DNA of 64,000 bases from Zeus faber (Eukaryota > Chordata > Actinopteri > Zeiformes > Zeidae): positions 2,728,001 to 2,792,000 of the forward strand of contig OY482861.1 in assembly GCA_960531495.1 (NCBI GenBank), read 5' to 3'. The notes under the pieces were generated by a model. That model saw only the letters and a list, made by a program, of their open reading frames with translations, had not been told where the DNA came from and ran no database searches. This document shows, piece by piece, positions 21,621-32,486 of the stretch (within the stretch, counting starts at the first letter, position 1; every line of letters starts with the position of its first letter). A program made the translations under genes and the position numbers.

Positions 21621-21815
21621 AGTTTAACATTTCATCGCCAGACATCACTTAGTTTAGGCATTTCGGAGGTCTTTTCAACAACCGGGCCTAAACGGGATTC
21701 GGAATTACTTCACGAGTTAAACATTGTTCATCACCAAAACGTCGCTCAGTTTAGGCATACTGGATGTATTCTCTACACACGGGCCCAAACGTTACGTGGA
21801 ATTACTACGCAAGTT
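21621..21815 (-). repeat. Tandem ~95-base repeats in the ERV leader, unit A
   Basis: Two imperfect copies (21621-21714 and 21715-21811) both run AGTT(T)AAACA..., CATC(G/A)CCA, ACATCACTTAGTTTAGGCAT-like, then GGGCC(T/C)AAACG and GGAATTACT. The start of a third follows. The shorter GGGCCTTTAACCC motif repeats upstream (21475-21580). They lie between the primer site and gag. Confidence 0.75.
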
Positions 21816-22128
21816 AAACACACAGCCGCTTCGAAGGGGGGTTTCCTAACCCGTTCCCTTAACTTACCTTACTACCGTTCTCATCAAACAATCCAATTTC
21901 TCCTCTCCACAATATTTAACAATTATTATTCATGCATCATTCAACAATACATCCCCAAAACCACAAAGTTGTTCGTCCAGCCTTAAACAGTACAACACTT
22001 CCACCTAAAATATTCCTATCTAATCTATGCAGACTTCATGAAATGGCTCTGCTCACCTTTTAGCGGGTACCCATGGAAGTATCGCAACCGTTCAGGCTTT
22101 CGCAACTCCTCTGCAGTCTTGTAATGGG

Positions 22129-22146
22129 ATCACGTCGGGGTCACCA
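22129..22146 (-). promoter_or_regulatory. Retroviral primer-binding site (tRNA-Trp), unit A
   Basis: On the minus strand the 18-mer TGGTGACCCCGACGTGAT is exactly complementary to the conserved 3' end of eukaryotic tRNA-Trp including CCA. It is the same primer choice as avian alpharetroviruses. It lies three bases after the apparent LTR end (..CACGACA), which fixes the direction and the LTR boundary. Confidence 0.9.
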
Positions 22147-22149
22147 ATT

Positions 22150-22500
22150 TGTCGTGTTCAAAATTTCCAAATCCGGAATGATGGGATGAAACTGGAACTT
22201 TGAGCTACGGAGAGTTTATAGGACGGTTTGAGAATCTACCAAAAAATAGAAAACGTTTTACGTCGACGTGGTTAGTCCTAAACTGCGTGTCTCATCTAGC
22301 ATACATTTCACCCAGGAGTCTGCAGAAACTTTGTTTCCTCGTCACTTTGTTACAAACGACAGACCCCCCTTTGCGAGGCGGTCCCGCCTTTGTTATTTCC
22401 CATCTCCCGAGTATCTAGTTTCAGACTCCCCGCTGTGTGTGCGCCAGATTAACCGTTTCAGTGCCGGTTTCTAACTGGTTGCGTAGTTACACCCAGTGTC
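22150..22500 (-). repeat. 5' LTR of the ERV, unit A (outer end uncertain)
   Basis: The inner end is placed at 22150, where the minus strand reads ...GAACACGACA three bases before the primer site. About 350 bases outward look like one unit shared with B. No second LTR is present in either unit, so the outer edge cannot be fixed by comparison; 22500 is approximate. Confidence 0.6.
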
Positions 22501-22734
22501 TTTAGACATGTTTTAATTTTGGCTCTGACTGATCAATAAAACTGTATTTCATAATTACCCACTATATGAATGATAGTAATGTACATGAATAAATTTATGT
22601 AATGTATACTGTAGTATACACACATATAGTTTTGCTATCGAGGATTAGTTCAATCTGTAATGTTATAGTTATAGTAGTAAAGTTATATGTAGTACGTAAT
22701 AGTTATAGTATATGTATATATATATATATATTTT

Positions 22735-23410
22735 TTTTTCTCACAAAACCCAACAGGAAGTCGGCCATTTTTAATTTTCCTGACTTTTTAGTCATATTTA
22801 TGTTTTGTACTTTAGCGAAACTCCTCCTTGGCGATTTATCGGATCGGCTTCAAACTTGACGAGTGTCTACAAGACACCTTCACAGCTTAACATTATCAAA
22901 ATATATATATTTTTTGGCACACGGTGTGGGCGTGGCAACACGTTAAATTTCATGTTCCAAAAGATACTTGGAAATTCACGAAACTTTGTGCACTCGTCAG
23001 TCCCAGTGTGGCAATTGATATTCTATGGGTTCCGTGCTTGGGCATGGCAAAATGACCGGACACGCCCTGTTGAAAATTTCAAAACATCAAACCTATTCAC
23101 TTTTTAACATGAAATTGGGTATATTAATGTAACATCACTAGACTAAAAAAAAATTATATTGCCGCCATGACCGACACCCAACCAACAGGAAGGTGGCCAT
23201 ATTGGATTTAATGTGCGCAAACTCCTAGGGGATTCATCAGATCGACTTCAAAGTTCGCGAGTGTCTACAAGACACTTTGGGGATTAAATGTATTAAAACA
23301 TTGGATTTTCGTCACACAATGTGGGCATGGCACTGTGTTGAATTGAAGTGTTAACCTGACTTTTGGGGCCTTAAGAAACTCGAAAAATAACAAAACTTTA
23401 CACACTCAAG
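22735..23410. repeat. Dispersed fish repeat, unit A right
   Basis: 22745-23070 is an inverted copy of 12617-12960 on the other side of the ERV. More diverged sequence of the same kind continues to about 23410 (second GAGTGTCTACAAGACAC at about 23260). A (TA)n/T-run at 22716-22740 precedes it. Confidence 0.8.
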
Positions 23411-23411
23411 A

Positions 23412-23720
23412 TCAAACCTATTCACTTTTTTAGTATCTCCTCCGAGATCTGCATAGAATTCCGGCAGGTTTTCCTCTTGTCTTTCTCCTCCGTCGGCGTA
23501 TTGGTAAACACAGTGGCGGCAGGACAAAGAGATCTTAGTACGTACTCCGGTAAGTTGCGAAAAAGTCCGTATGAGGTGTCGAACAGACGTCCAGGAGTGC
23601 TTGTCGTTCATATTGTAATAGCGACAGTGCACTGCATGCAAAAATAAGAACAATACAAATAGTAATAAACACAAAACTAAGAGTTGAATGCAGAGCCGGT
23701 GTGTCCATACTACGGCGCAC
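23412..23720 (-). pseudogene. LINE 5' (ORF N-terminal) fragment, unit A
   Basis: The minus-strand frame from 23720 encodes a short N-terminus with a hydrophobic segment, then LLQYERQALLDVC. After an in-frame TAA at about 23535, and in the same frame, it encodes an Arg-rich stretch followed by RGKPAGILCRSRRRY. The pattern Y.RQ.LLDI ... RRR..RGKRAG.L.R is one I recognise at the N-terminus of fish LINE ORF2-type proteins, before the endonuclease. The endonuclease and RT are absent. Assignment is from memory of the family. Confidence 0.4.
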
Positions 23721-24600
23721 CCGGAAGTTAGTCCGGGTTAACTCATAAGTTAGCTAGCTTCCTCTGCTGAACCAATATTTTACTAAAATGACTTTTACAA
23801 CTCTCTTTGCTCCAACTTCCATCCTTAACAAAGAATCCCAAATGCATCATTTGCTAACTTTCCCACTTTCATTGTCTTTCACATCAACTTCCATAATCAT
23901 TTCAGCCTGTCAACTAACTTTACAGCTCTCTCGCCTTGTTATATTTTTTTCAAATAAATTTAAAGCCTTACAGTATCCTTTCCAGAAATCCTACCAGATA
24001 TTTAGATTATAACGCTACTTTTAAACCAAGGACTCATGTGGGAAACTAGTTTGACATGTTGTGTACAACACACATACTATGCTTACTGTATCTCACATTT
24101 ATACATTTGCTTGTTTTTAATCGCGATTTTCATCAGCCATGTAGCTAAACATACCCCGAGACACTGATAAAATGTCTCCGAACTCATCTCATCCATACGT
24201 GCTCCAGAGTGATCCATCGGCCAGGCGGTCACACGCCTCAAACATCATTTCAATCACCCAAGGATTCATTCATTCAACGCTTTTGCTAGGATGGGTCAAG
24301 AATAATCTATAATAATCATGTATTTAATAATGTCGATTTTATTATTGGATAACATAAAGCAAATAAACAGACAAAAACCACGATTCTCTTGATCAATGCA
24401 AAATTGGCTACTTCATAAGTAAGGCATACATTTTTAATGTACAACACATCTCTGAGTACTTAAAAAAGCCCTCTATATAATACATTTCTCTTTATTCTTC
24501 TTCATAATATTGTTCTTATACTGTAGCTAACCAATAATAAATGAAATACTTTTTACCATTAATGCAACTTCTGGTGCTCCTTCGTTTTGCTGATGGCCTT
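23721..24600. other. Non-coding, unit A
   Basis: AT-rich, shared with B (46102-46981). I see no supported coding, tandem or terminal-repeat structure. Confidence 0.5.
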
Positions 24601-25468
24601 CTAGTCTGGATCATACGTTGTGAGGTTAAGCTTAATGCAGGCGTTGAGGCTTCCATCAGTTAAACTTAAGCGTAGGATGGTCTTAATGTTTCTCAGATGC
24701 GAGAAAGACTGCTCACATGCATTTGTAAAGCCAAACATGGTCAATACGGCATTACTCACACGCTGCATTGTGTGCTGTGTGACGGGACGCTCGTTCCAAG
24801 TTTTAAGAATCAGCTGGTCTTCAGTTTCAAGTTCAAGTTCAAGTTCAAGAGATTATTTGTCACATACATATTGAAGTTTTTTCGACTTCTGTCCACTTTT
24901 GTTCAGCTGATTGGTCCGACTCGAGGCAGGGAGTTTTCTTAATGTTTGTCTGTCTTACAGAGGGGATCGGCGCATGGGCTCGTAAGCAGTCCAGCAGTGG
25001 AACGCCATTCCTCCTGCTCCCAAGAGGATCATTATTATCCACAATTATTATAATGATCCTCAGTGATACATATAATTGTGGCCTGCAAGTTGAAATGAAC
25101 AGTAAAACTTTCGCCATGTCGGCGCACCACAGCCATCTCCTTCCCTAAGCCCTTACCTGTGGGCAGAGACTTCCACAAGTTGTGCCTGAGCAGAGACCCG
25201 GTAGGGGCAGGGCGCCGAGTAAATGGCGCCCCGGAGTCTTTATGTTGTCCGCAGCCGGTGCTTGACTACTTTGTCCGCCACATTTATATTTTGAATTTTA
25301 TTTTCAAGTTGTAATTTCTCTTACCTGTTTTACTTTAAAATGACACAGAATAATAATTTATTACTTGTTAATTGTGATGAACAATTTTAGCTCAAAATTG
25401 TATGCGAGCCATATACCGTCATCAAAAGAGCCGTAATTGGCTCGCGAGCCATAGGTTCCCGACCCCTG
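24601..25468 (-). mobile_element. hAT transposon remnant, unit A
   Basis: From about 24810 down to a TAG at 24603-24601 the minus strand encodes the C-terminal dimerisation domain of a hAT transposase: VSNAVLTMFGFTNACEQSFS, then IKTILRLSLTDGSLNACIKL and TTYDPD before the stop. To the right, 25454-25468 reads GGTTCCCGACCCCTG. Its complement, CAGGGGTCGGGAACC, is a typical hAT terminus, next to GGCTCGCGAGCC. No left terminus or matching 8-base target duplication is visible, and most of the transposase is missing. A TTCAAG repeat (24828-24850) and a small hairpin (25023-25058) lie between. Confidence 0.7.
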
Positions 25469-25476
25469 CTCTAGAT

Positions 25477-26275
25477 TGATTCAATCTTTAAGCTTACTCA
25501 GATCTTCCTTGATCGGAACAATATCTCAGTGAGTCGTCACCTTCACTTTTCGGGAATCTTGTGTTGCCTTTGCTGGACCTGTCCAGACGACTCCTTGTTG
25601 GATATCTTACGGCCGGTCTCTGACTGCCGCTGGGCACACAACCTGGACATGAAGAGAGTCTCATCATCGTCGCCAGATTGTTGGATAAATTATCCTAGGT
25701 GGTCGGTGAGGTTAATCTGCCCGCTACAGGAAAACAAAACTGAGAGTATTAAAGATATTTATTCTGCAAAATAAAGAGAAAGATACCGTCATGCTTCAAA
25801 GCAGTGTTCTGATCAGTCTACCCCTATTACTGACGAAGAGGGCTTTATACCAAAGAGAGGTTGTGTGTCAGGTGTCATTTACAACTCTGATCCTCAGTCA
25901 TATCCCTGGGTGTTCCCCCAAACAGTGATTTAACAGTCAAACTTCGGTCACAGACACAATCCTACTGTACCATAAAACAAACACACAACGCTCTTTTAAG
26001 TCCCTCTTGTCCTTATCCTTATCTCCACACAAGGTTAAGTGAAGGATGGAATGTGGTCTGGTTTTTCCAATACTACAACTGAAATGTTTTAGACAGTTTT
26101 TACACACAGACACACACAGACAATTTTTTTGTCTCTTTATATTAACTCTGAGTGACTCCTAAAAACCCATAGACAATGAGTTTTATAACTAAGTAACATA
26201 CAAAAGGCTATTGTCCTGTATAAAACATGTAAAACCTCATTCAAATAGTTGATCATGTGCATTTTTCTCTCACAG
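25477..26275. other. Non-coding, unit A
   Basis: No recognisable gene. It contains a CA-rich patch near 26100 and an 81-codon frame (25529-25774) without recognisable features. Confidence 0.45.
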
Positions 26276-26613
26276 CCTACATACGTGCAACTGCGGCTCT
26301 AGCGCATGCCACTGTGATTGCACTGACGTTTCACCTTCTGGACTTGATAGACCTGCTGGCTAATTTAAGGGTCTTATTGGCCCGACTTAATGGCCTTGTT
26401 GGCCGACTTGAAGGACCTGCTGGATGCGTTGCCAAGCCCGCTTTGCGCACTCAAAGTTGTACTGCCACTGCGGTCCAGGCCTTTTGCCCGTTCCTCCAAG
26501 CCTGGCTGTCTGTTTGGGCCCACGAGTTCTGTGGAGCCTCAGCCTTCCGAGGGGTCTGAGGGTTCCGTGGGCCCTGGGTGTTCTGACATCATTGCTCTCA
26601 GCAATGCCTTGAG
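26276..26613 (+). pseudogene. Possible orphan exon, unit A
   Basis: TTTTTCTCTCACAG ends at 26275 and GAG|GTGAGG gives a donor at 26613/26614. The interval is GC-richer than its surroundings. One frame is Leu-rich (LLDLIDLLANLRVLLARLNG). A second, open from 26390 to the donor, reads ...SSVEPQPSEGSEGSVGPGCS... The combination suggests a decayed internal exon with one frameshift. I do not recognise the protein. Confidence 0.3.
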
Positions 26614-27865
26614 GTGAGGCCAATCTTTTTACTCTTAAGCCCTCACCACATGTAGCTGTACTTGGCTATACAGCGAGCTAAACACTCTTGCAATAAGTAC
26701 CCAGAGACAGGAGCGCACTTTTGGTATCGTTAATGAAAGCGGTGTAAAACTGTGGAACAGTAGAGAAATATGCAGATAAACGATCAATCTCTATGCAGAT
26801 GTAGATAACGTGTTAATACGTTGTCATAGCTCCCACATTGTATACATACAACAATAACATGAATTATCTCACAAATTGTGCTTTCTCAAGGGCAGTGAAG
26901 AGGCTGATGGAAGAGATGTTAATCCGGGTCTGGGACATGATCAGATTGGCTGAGTGTGCCTTGATCTGTTTATGCCTGTTCTGATTTTACTATTATATTA
27001 TTATACTATCATCCAAATGCTATGATGTTGCAATACTGACTGCGCGGGGGGCGCACCGGGAGGCAGAACAACCGTGTTTTGGTTGCATCTAAATTTTTTA
27101 GTATGGCTTTTAAGTTGGTTTTTAACTGTATTTCTGTGTTTGTATTGGAACTGATTTTTTTAATCTGGCTTTTAAATCAGTTTTGAAACTGTATTTCTGT
27201 ATCAGGATTGGGTCTGAATTTTTGGGACACATCATCAGTAGTGGACCCCAGGACCATGGGGTGTTTGACCATTATCACTAGACACCCTCGCCTGAGGAAG
27301 GCCCTCCCGTGGTTGATCAAGCCTCGGAGTGTGTCCCATAGCCAATTGGAGTTCAATTTGGGTTATGCTCGATTGTGGGTAGGCAAAGAGTTTTGCTAAG
27401 CATTAATTTAGAATGATTTATGTTAAGAGTTTTGCTAAACATTAATTTTGAATGACCAATTTACTAATGCTTCATGCAATAATGCCATGTCAACGTTGGT
27501 ATGGTAAATTATAAAAAAAAAATAAAAGGTTACGTTTAATAGGTATGTATTTAGAGGTGTCTTGTGTTCCTACTTTGTGTCAGGGTCTTCTGTAGGTTCA
27601 GAATGAAGTTAGCTCCTCGGCACATCTGAATTTATGGGGCATAGCTCCACCCATTTTTTGGAATAAACTCCTTTTTTTTCTTTGTTTTCTTCCAATAAAA
27701 ATCCTAATTGGTTTTAACCAATTGGGGATGGGGGGATGGGTTTTAACCAACTTCATCTTTCATTTTCATAAACGTCCTTTACTTACTCAACTTACTACGC
27801 CGGATCGAGCTGTACACTCTACCTTCATCCACTCCCTCATTTTCATGAGGGAAAGGAGGATAGAA
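26614..27865. other. Non-coding right end of unit A
   Basis: No supported gene. It ends with a small palindrome, CCCTCAT/ATGAGGG at 27834-27851, just before the unit joins the satellite. Confidence 0.5.
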
Positions 27866-30800
27866 AGAAGGAATGAATGAAAGATTGAAAGAAAGATTGA
27901 AAGAAAGATTGAAAGATTGAAGGAAAGAATGAAAGAAAGATTGAAAGAAAAATTGAAAGAAAGATTGAAAGAAAGATTGAAAGACTGAAGGAAAGAATGA
28001 AAGAAAGATGGAAAGAAAGATGGAAAGAAAGATTGACAGAAAGAAAGATTGAAAGAAATATTGAAAGAAAGATTGAAAGAAAGAATGAAAGAAAGATTGA
28101 AAGATTGAAAGATTGAAAGATTGAAAGAAAGAATGAAAGAAAGACTGAAAGATTGAAAGAAAAATTGAAAGAAAGATTGAAAGATTGAAAGATTGAAAGA
28201 AAGATTGAAAGTTTGAAAGACAGATTGAAAGACTGAAAGAAAGATTGCAAGAAAGATTGAAAAAACAGAAAGATTTAAAGATAGAATAAAAGAAAGATTG
28301 AAAGAAAGATTGAAAAAAAAGAAAGATTGAAAGATTGAAAGAAATATTGAAAGACAGAAAGATTGAAAGAAACAATTAAAGAAAGATTGAAAGATTAAAA
28401 TAAAGAATGAAAGAACGATTGAAAGAAAGATTGAAAGAAAGATTGAAAGAAAGATTGAAAGAAAGATTGAATGAAAGATTGAAAGAAAGAATGAAACAAA
28501 GATTGAGATAAAGAACGAAAGAAAGACTGAAAGAAAGAATGACGGACAGAAAGATTGAAAGAAAGAATGAAAGAAAGATTGAAAAAAAGATTGAAAGACT
28601 GAAAGAAAGAATGAAAGAAAGATTGAAAGATTAAACAATTGAAAGAACGATTGCAAGAAAGATTGAAAAAAGAAAGATTGAAAGAAAGAATGAAAGACTG
28701 AAGGAAAGAATGAAAGAAAGATTGAAAGATTAAAAGAAAGAATGAAAGAAAGATTGAAAAATTGAAAGATTGAAAGAAAGACTAAAAGAAAGAAAGAACG
28801 ATTGAAAGAAAGATTGAAAGAAAGAATGAAAGAAAGATTGAAAGAAACAATGAAAGAAAGATCGAAAGATTAAAAGAAAGAATGAAAGAAAGATTGAAAA
28901 ATTGAAAGAATGAAAGAAAGACTAAAAGAAAGAAAGAACGATTGAAAGAAAGATTGAAAGAAAGAATGAAAGAATGAATGAAAGAAAGATTGAAAGATTA
29001 AACAATTGAAAGAAAGATTGCAAGAAAGATTGAAAAAAGAAAGATTGAAAAAAGAAAGATTGAAAGAAAGAATAAAAGAAAGATTAAAAGAAAGATGGAA
29101 AGAAAGTTTGAAAGAAAGAAAGATTGAAAGAGATAAAAGAAAGATTGAAAGAAATAATGAAAGAAAGATTGAACGATTGGAAGAAATATTGAAAGAGAAA
29201 AATTGAAAGTAAGAAAGATTGAAAGAAAGAATGAAAGAAAGATTGAAAGATTGAAAGAAAGAATGAAAGAAAGATTGAAAGATTGAAATATTTAAAGAAA
29301 GAATGAAAGAAAGATTGAACGATTGAAAGAAAGATTGAAAGAAAGATTGAATGATTGAAATATTTAAAGAAAGATTGAAAGATTGAAAGAAAGAATGAAA
29401 GAACGATTGAAAGAAAGAATGAAAGAAAAATTGACTGATTGAAAGAAATATTGAAAAAAGAAACATTGAAAGAAAGAATGAAAGAAAGATTGAAAGAAAG
29501 ATGGAAAGAAAGATTGAAAGAAAGAAAGATTGAAAGAAATAATGAAAGAAAGATTGAACGATTGGAAGAAATATTGAAAGATAGAAAAATTGAAAGTAAG
29601 AAAGATTGAAAGAAAGAATGAAAGAAAGATTGAAAGATTGAAAGAAAGAATGAAAGAAAAATTGAAAATTGAAAGAAAGAATGAAAGAAAGATTGAAATA
29701 TTGAAAGAAAGATTGAAATAAAGATTGAAAGTTTGAAAGAAAGATTGAAAGAAAGATTTAAAGAAAGAAAGATTGAAAGAAAGATTTAAAGAAAGATTGA
29801 AAGATTGAAAGAAAGATTGAAAGAAAGAATGAAAGAAAGATTGAAAGATTGAAAGATTGAAATAAAGAATGAAAGAAAGATTGAAAGATTGAAAGATTGA
29901 AATAAAGAATGAAAGTTTGAAAGAAAGATTGAAAGAATAACAAAAGAAAGATTGAAAGATTGGAAGAAATATTGAAAGATAGAAAAATTGAAAGTAAGAA
30001 AGATTGAAAGAAAGAATTAAAGAAAGATTGAAAGAAAGAATGAAAGAAAGATTGAAATATTGAAAGAAAATATTGAAATAAAGATTGAAAGTTTGAAAGA
30101 AAGATTGAAAGAAAGATTTAAAGAAAGAAAGATTGAAAGAAATATTGAAAGAAAGATTGAAAGATTGAAAGAAAGATTGAAAGAAAGAATGAAAGAAAGA
30201 TTGAAAGATTGAAATAAAGAATGAAAGTTTGAAAGAAAGATTGAAAGAAAGATTTAAAAAAAGAAAGATTGAAAGTAAGAAAGATTGAAAGACATATTGA
30301 AAGAAAGATTGAAAGATTGAAAGAAAGATTGAAAGAAAGATTGAAAGAAAGATTGTAAGACTGAAGGAAAGAATGAAAGAAAGATTGAAAGAAAGAAAGA
30401 TTGAAAGATTGAATGATTGAAAGATTGAATGATTGAAAGATTGAAAGAAAGATTGAAAGAAAGATTGAATGACTGAAAGATTGAAAGAAATATTGAAAGT
30501 TTGAAAGAAAGATTGAAAGACTAAAAGATAGATTGAAAGATTGAAGATTGAAAGATTGAAAGAAAGATTGAAAGAAAGATTGAACGACTGAAAGATTGAA
30601 AGAAAGATTGAAAGTTTGAAAGAAAGATTGAAAGACTGAAAGAAATAATGAAAGAAAGATTGAAAGAAAGAATGAAAGAAATATAGAAAGAAAGATGGAA
30701 AGAAAGATTGAAAGAAAGAAAGATTGAAAGAAATATTGAAAGTTTGAAAGAAAGATTGAAAGACTGAAAGATAGATTGAAAGATTGAAGATTGAAAGATT

Positions 30801-31122
30801 GAAAGAAAGATTGAACGACTGAAAGATTGAAAGTTTGAAAGAAAGATTGAAAGACTGAAAGAAATAATGAAAGAAAGATTGAAAGAAAGAATGAAAGAAA
30901 TATTGAAAGAAAGATGGAAAGAAAGATTGAAAGAAAGAAAGATTGAAAGAAATAATAAAAGAAAGATTGAACGATTGGAAGAAATATTGAAAGTAAGATT
31001 GAAAGTTTGAAAGAAAGATTGAAAGAAAAATTGAAAGAAAGATTGAAAGACTGAAGGAAAGAATGAGTGAAAGATTGAAAGAAAGATTAAAAGAAAAAAA
31101 GATTGAAAGTATTAAAGACTGA
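27866..31122. repeat. GAAAGATT-type satellite array 2, between units A and B
   Basis: Same family and same strand orientation as 1-2470. The diagnostic variants GATTAAACAATTG with GATTGCAAGAAAG (28630, 28997) and GGAAGAAATATTGAAAG (29175, 29560) recur, so the two arrays share higher-order structure. Near 30500-30960 a ~240-base block with GAAGATTGAAAGATTG is locally duplicated. Unit A runs straight into it at GGATAGAAAGAAGG. Confidence 0.97.
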
Positions 31123-31163
31123 AAAAACCTACCCTACGGCCGACCACCGTAGGGTAGGTTTTT
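31123..31163. repeat. 17-bp inverted repeat at the satellite/unit B junction
   Basis: AAAAACCTACCCTACGG (31123-31139) and its exact complement CCGTAGGGTAGGTTTTT (31147-31163) are separated by 7 bases. Only the right arm exists at the matching place in unit A (8341-8357), where the left side is unrelated fold-back-element sequence. The left arm is therefore new to the junction. Confidence 0.95.
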
Positions 31164-31209
31164 ATCAGCAGATTAATTGAAAATGGATAGTTAGGTGCAG
31201 GCAAAGGCC

Positions 31210-32093
31210 AAAGGTCAGGGTTTACCACCATACTACTCTTCCCCCGCGTGAATACATTGCACTTTTTCTTTGTTACAAAGCATATCAGGAGACTTACTAA
31301 GCCCTGTGTGAGCCCTTGTTTGTTTTCTTGTGCCATCTGCTCCTTTTTATTTTATAATAAATAATTGTAATTTTTTATCTACCTTTTGTACAGTGGGTGT
31401 AGGTTTATTCCCCGTTCGATTAAGTTTGGAAGAAAATATTATACTGTCAAAACCATCAAATTAAATAACAATTGATTCTGTGCTCTCTTTTAAAGTATAT
31501 GTGGTATTTGTCATACTTATCTGGAAATCAATTGATGAACCGGTATTTAAGTCGAAAATGATCTGCATAATATGCTCAAATTTACTACATTTACTTACAG
31601 CGTGCTTAGGTAGAAAAATAATCTTTACTTTCCAATTTTTGATATGTTTAAGTGGTGTTGGCCTGAGGCCTGATTTCTTAAATTGGTTGTATATCCTTTC
31701 AAATTAATAATTATACTTTTGGAAGGTTTATATTTTTCAATCAGAATCTGACCTATTGATTAAAAAAAGTGTTCAGTGTCAAAGTTTGCATGTCAATAGA
31801 CCATAACATGGTGGGTCCCCTGTGTAATCAAAAAGTCAGGTGGGGTTCCCATGAGGCTCAAAAATTCAGGTCTAAAATCTTTTTGAGGGTTATCATTTTT
31901 TAAAGTAGTTTTTGTATCATCAAAAAATGATCCGTGATTTATGTACTCAACACTAAACATTTTACGAGACACAAGGACGCGTTAGCATGGGCTATGCCAC
32001 GTGAAAACCCCAGCATGCAATGGGGGGCGTACCTTCGTATTCCTGTCTATTATTTGTCCGCATTTTGTTAATTGTTTATATTCTTGTTATTTA
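31210..32093. other. Non-coding, unit B
   Basis: Counterpart of 8404-9287; no gene seen. Confidence 0.5.
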
Positions 32094-32156
32094 CATTTAC
32101 ATTTACATTTAGTCATTTAGCAGATGCTTTTATCCAAAGCGACTTACAAGGGAGAA
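32094..32156. repeat. Conserved teleost dispersed-repeat motif, unit B
   Basis: Copy of 9288-9350: TTTAGTCATTTAGCAGATG then TATCCAAAGCGACTTAC. Confidence 0.75.
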
Positions 32157-32486
32157 TAACATTCAAGCTACAGCTATTTCTCTACATTCTGCTGGTACTT
32201 GTAGAGTTAATTGACTAACCGATATGATGGTCTATAGACCAATCAATAGAAAAAATAGTTTCACCTTTACAGCCAGCAGTAAGGTTTTTGGATGCTTTAA
32301 ATTGCAGTACACTTGTTCTAGAAAATGATCAGTTTCTAAGTTATGGAGCCATTTCAAAATGTTATTGTCGAATTAGTGTCTTGTGCTGTTCTTATTTATC
32401 TATTGTGCCTCAACACTTTTAGAAGCCTCGTGGAAAGTCAGTAGTATTTATTTTGGGTTTTTGTCTGTTAAGAAACAGGTGATCAC

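Larger units (their letters stand above)
13786..22500 (-). mobile_element. Endogenous retrovirus, unit A (gamma/epsilon-like, tRNA-Trp primer)
   Basis: Reading on the minus strand the order is: 5' LTR (22150 upward), primer-binding site, ~1.1-kb leader, gag, UAG, pro, RT, RNase H, integrase and a collapsed env. The primer site matches the 3' end of tRNA-Trp. The gag UAG with pro in the same frame, the CX2CX4HX4C single knuckle, LLIQYVDDIL in RT, the integrase C-terminal GPW-type domain and a CGCCCIPC Env tail together suggest a gamma/epsilon-like relationship. No 3' LTR is found: the element ends at about 13786 against dispersed repeats. All genes carry stops or frameshifts, so it is inactive. 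Confidence 0.9.
8333..27865. repeat. Segmental duplication, unit A
   Basis: The 19.5-kb segment is repeated in the same orientation at 31139-50254. Base-by-base reading shows near identity over its whole length, with rare substitutions and a handful of indels. Identity starts at GCCGACCA (8333 and 31139) and ends at GGATAGAA (27865 and 50254). Structural differences: 10881-10886 is replaced by 236 bases in B, 11844-12587 is replaced by 76 bases in B, and A lacks 7 and 11 bases in the ERV integrase and RNase H. Confidence 0.97.

Noticed and set aside
27208-27410. A FLGHIISSG-like string suggesting a gypsy RT segment
   Set aside because: It is too short. Neighbouring codons do not continue the RT pattern and no other pol motif is near.
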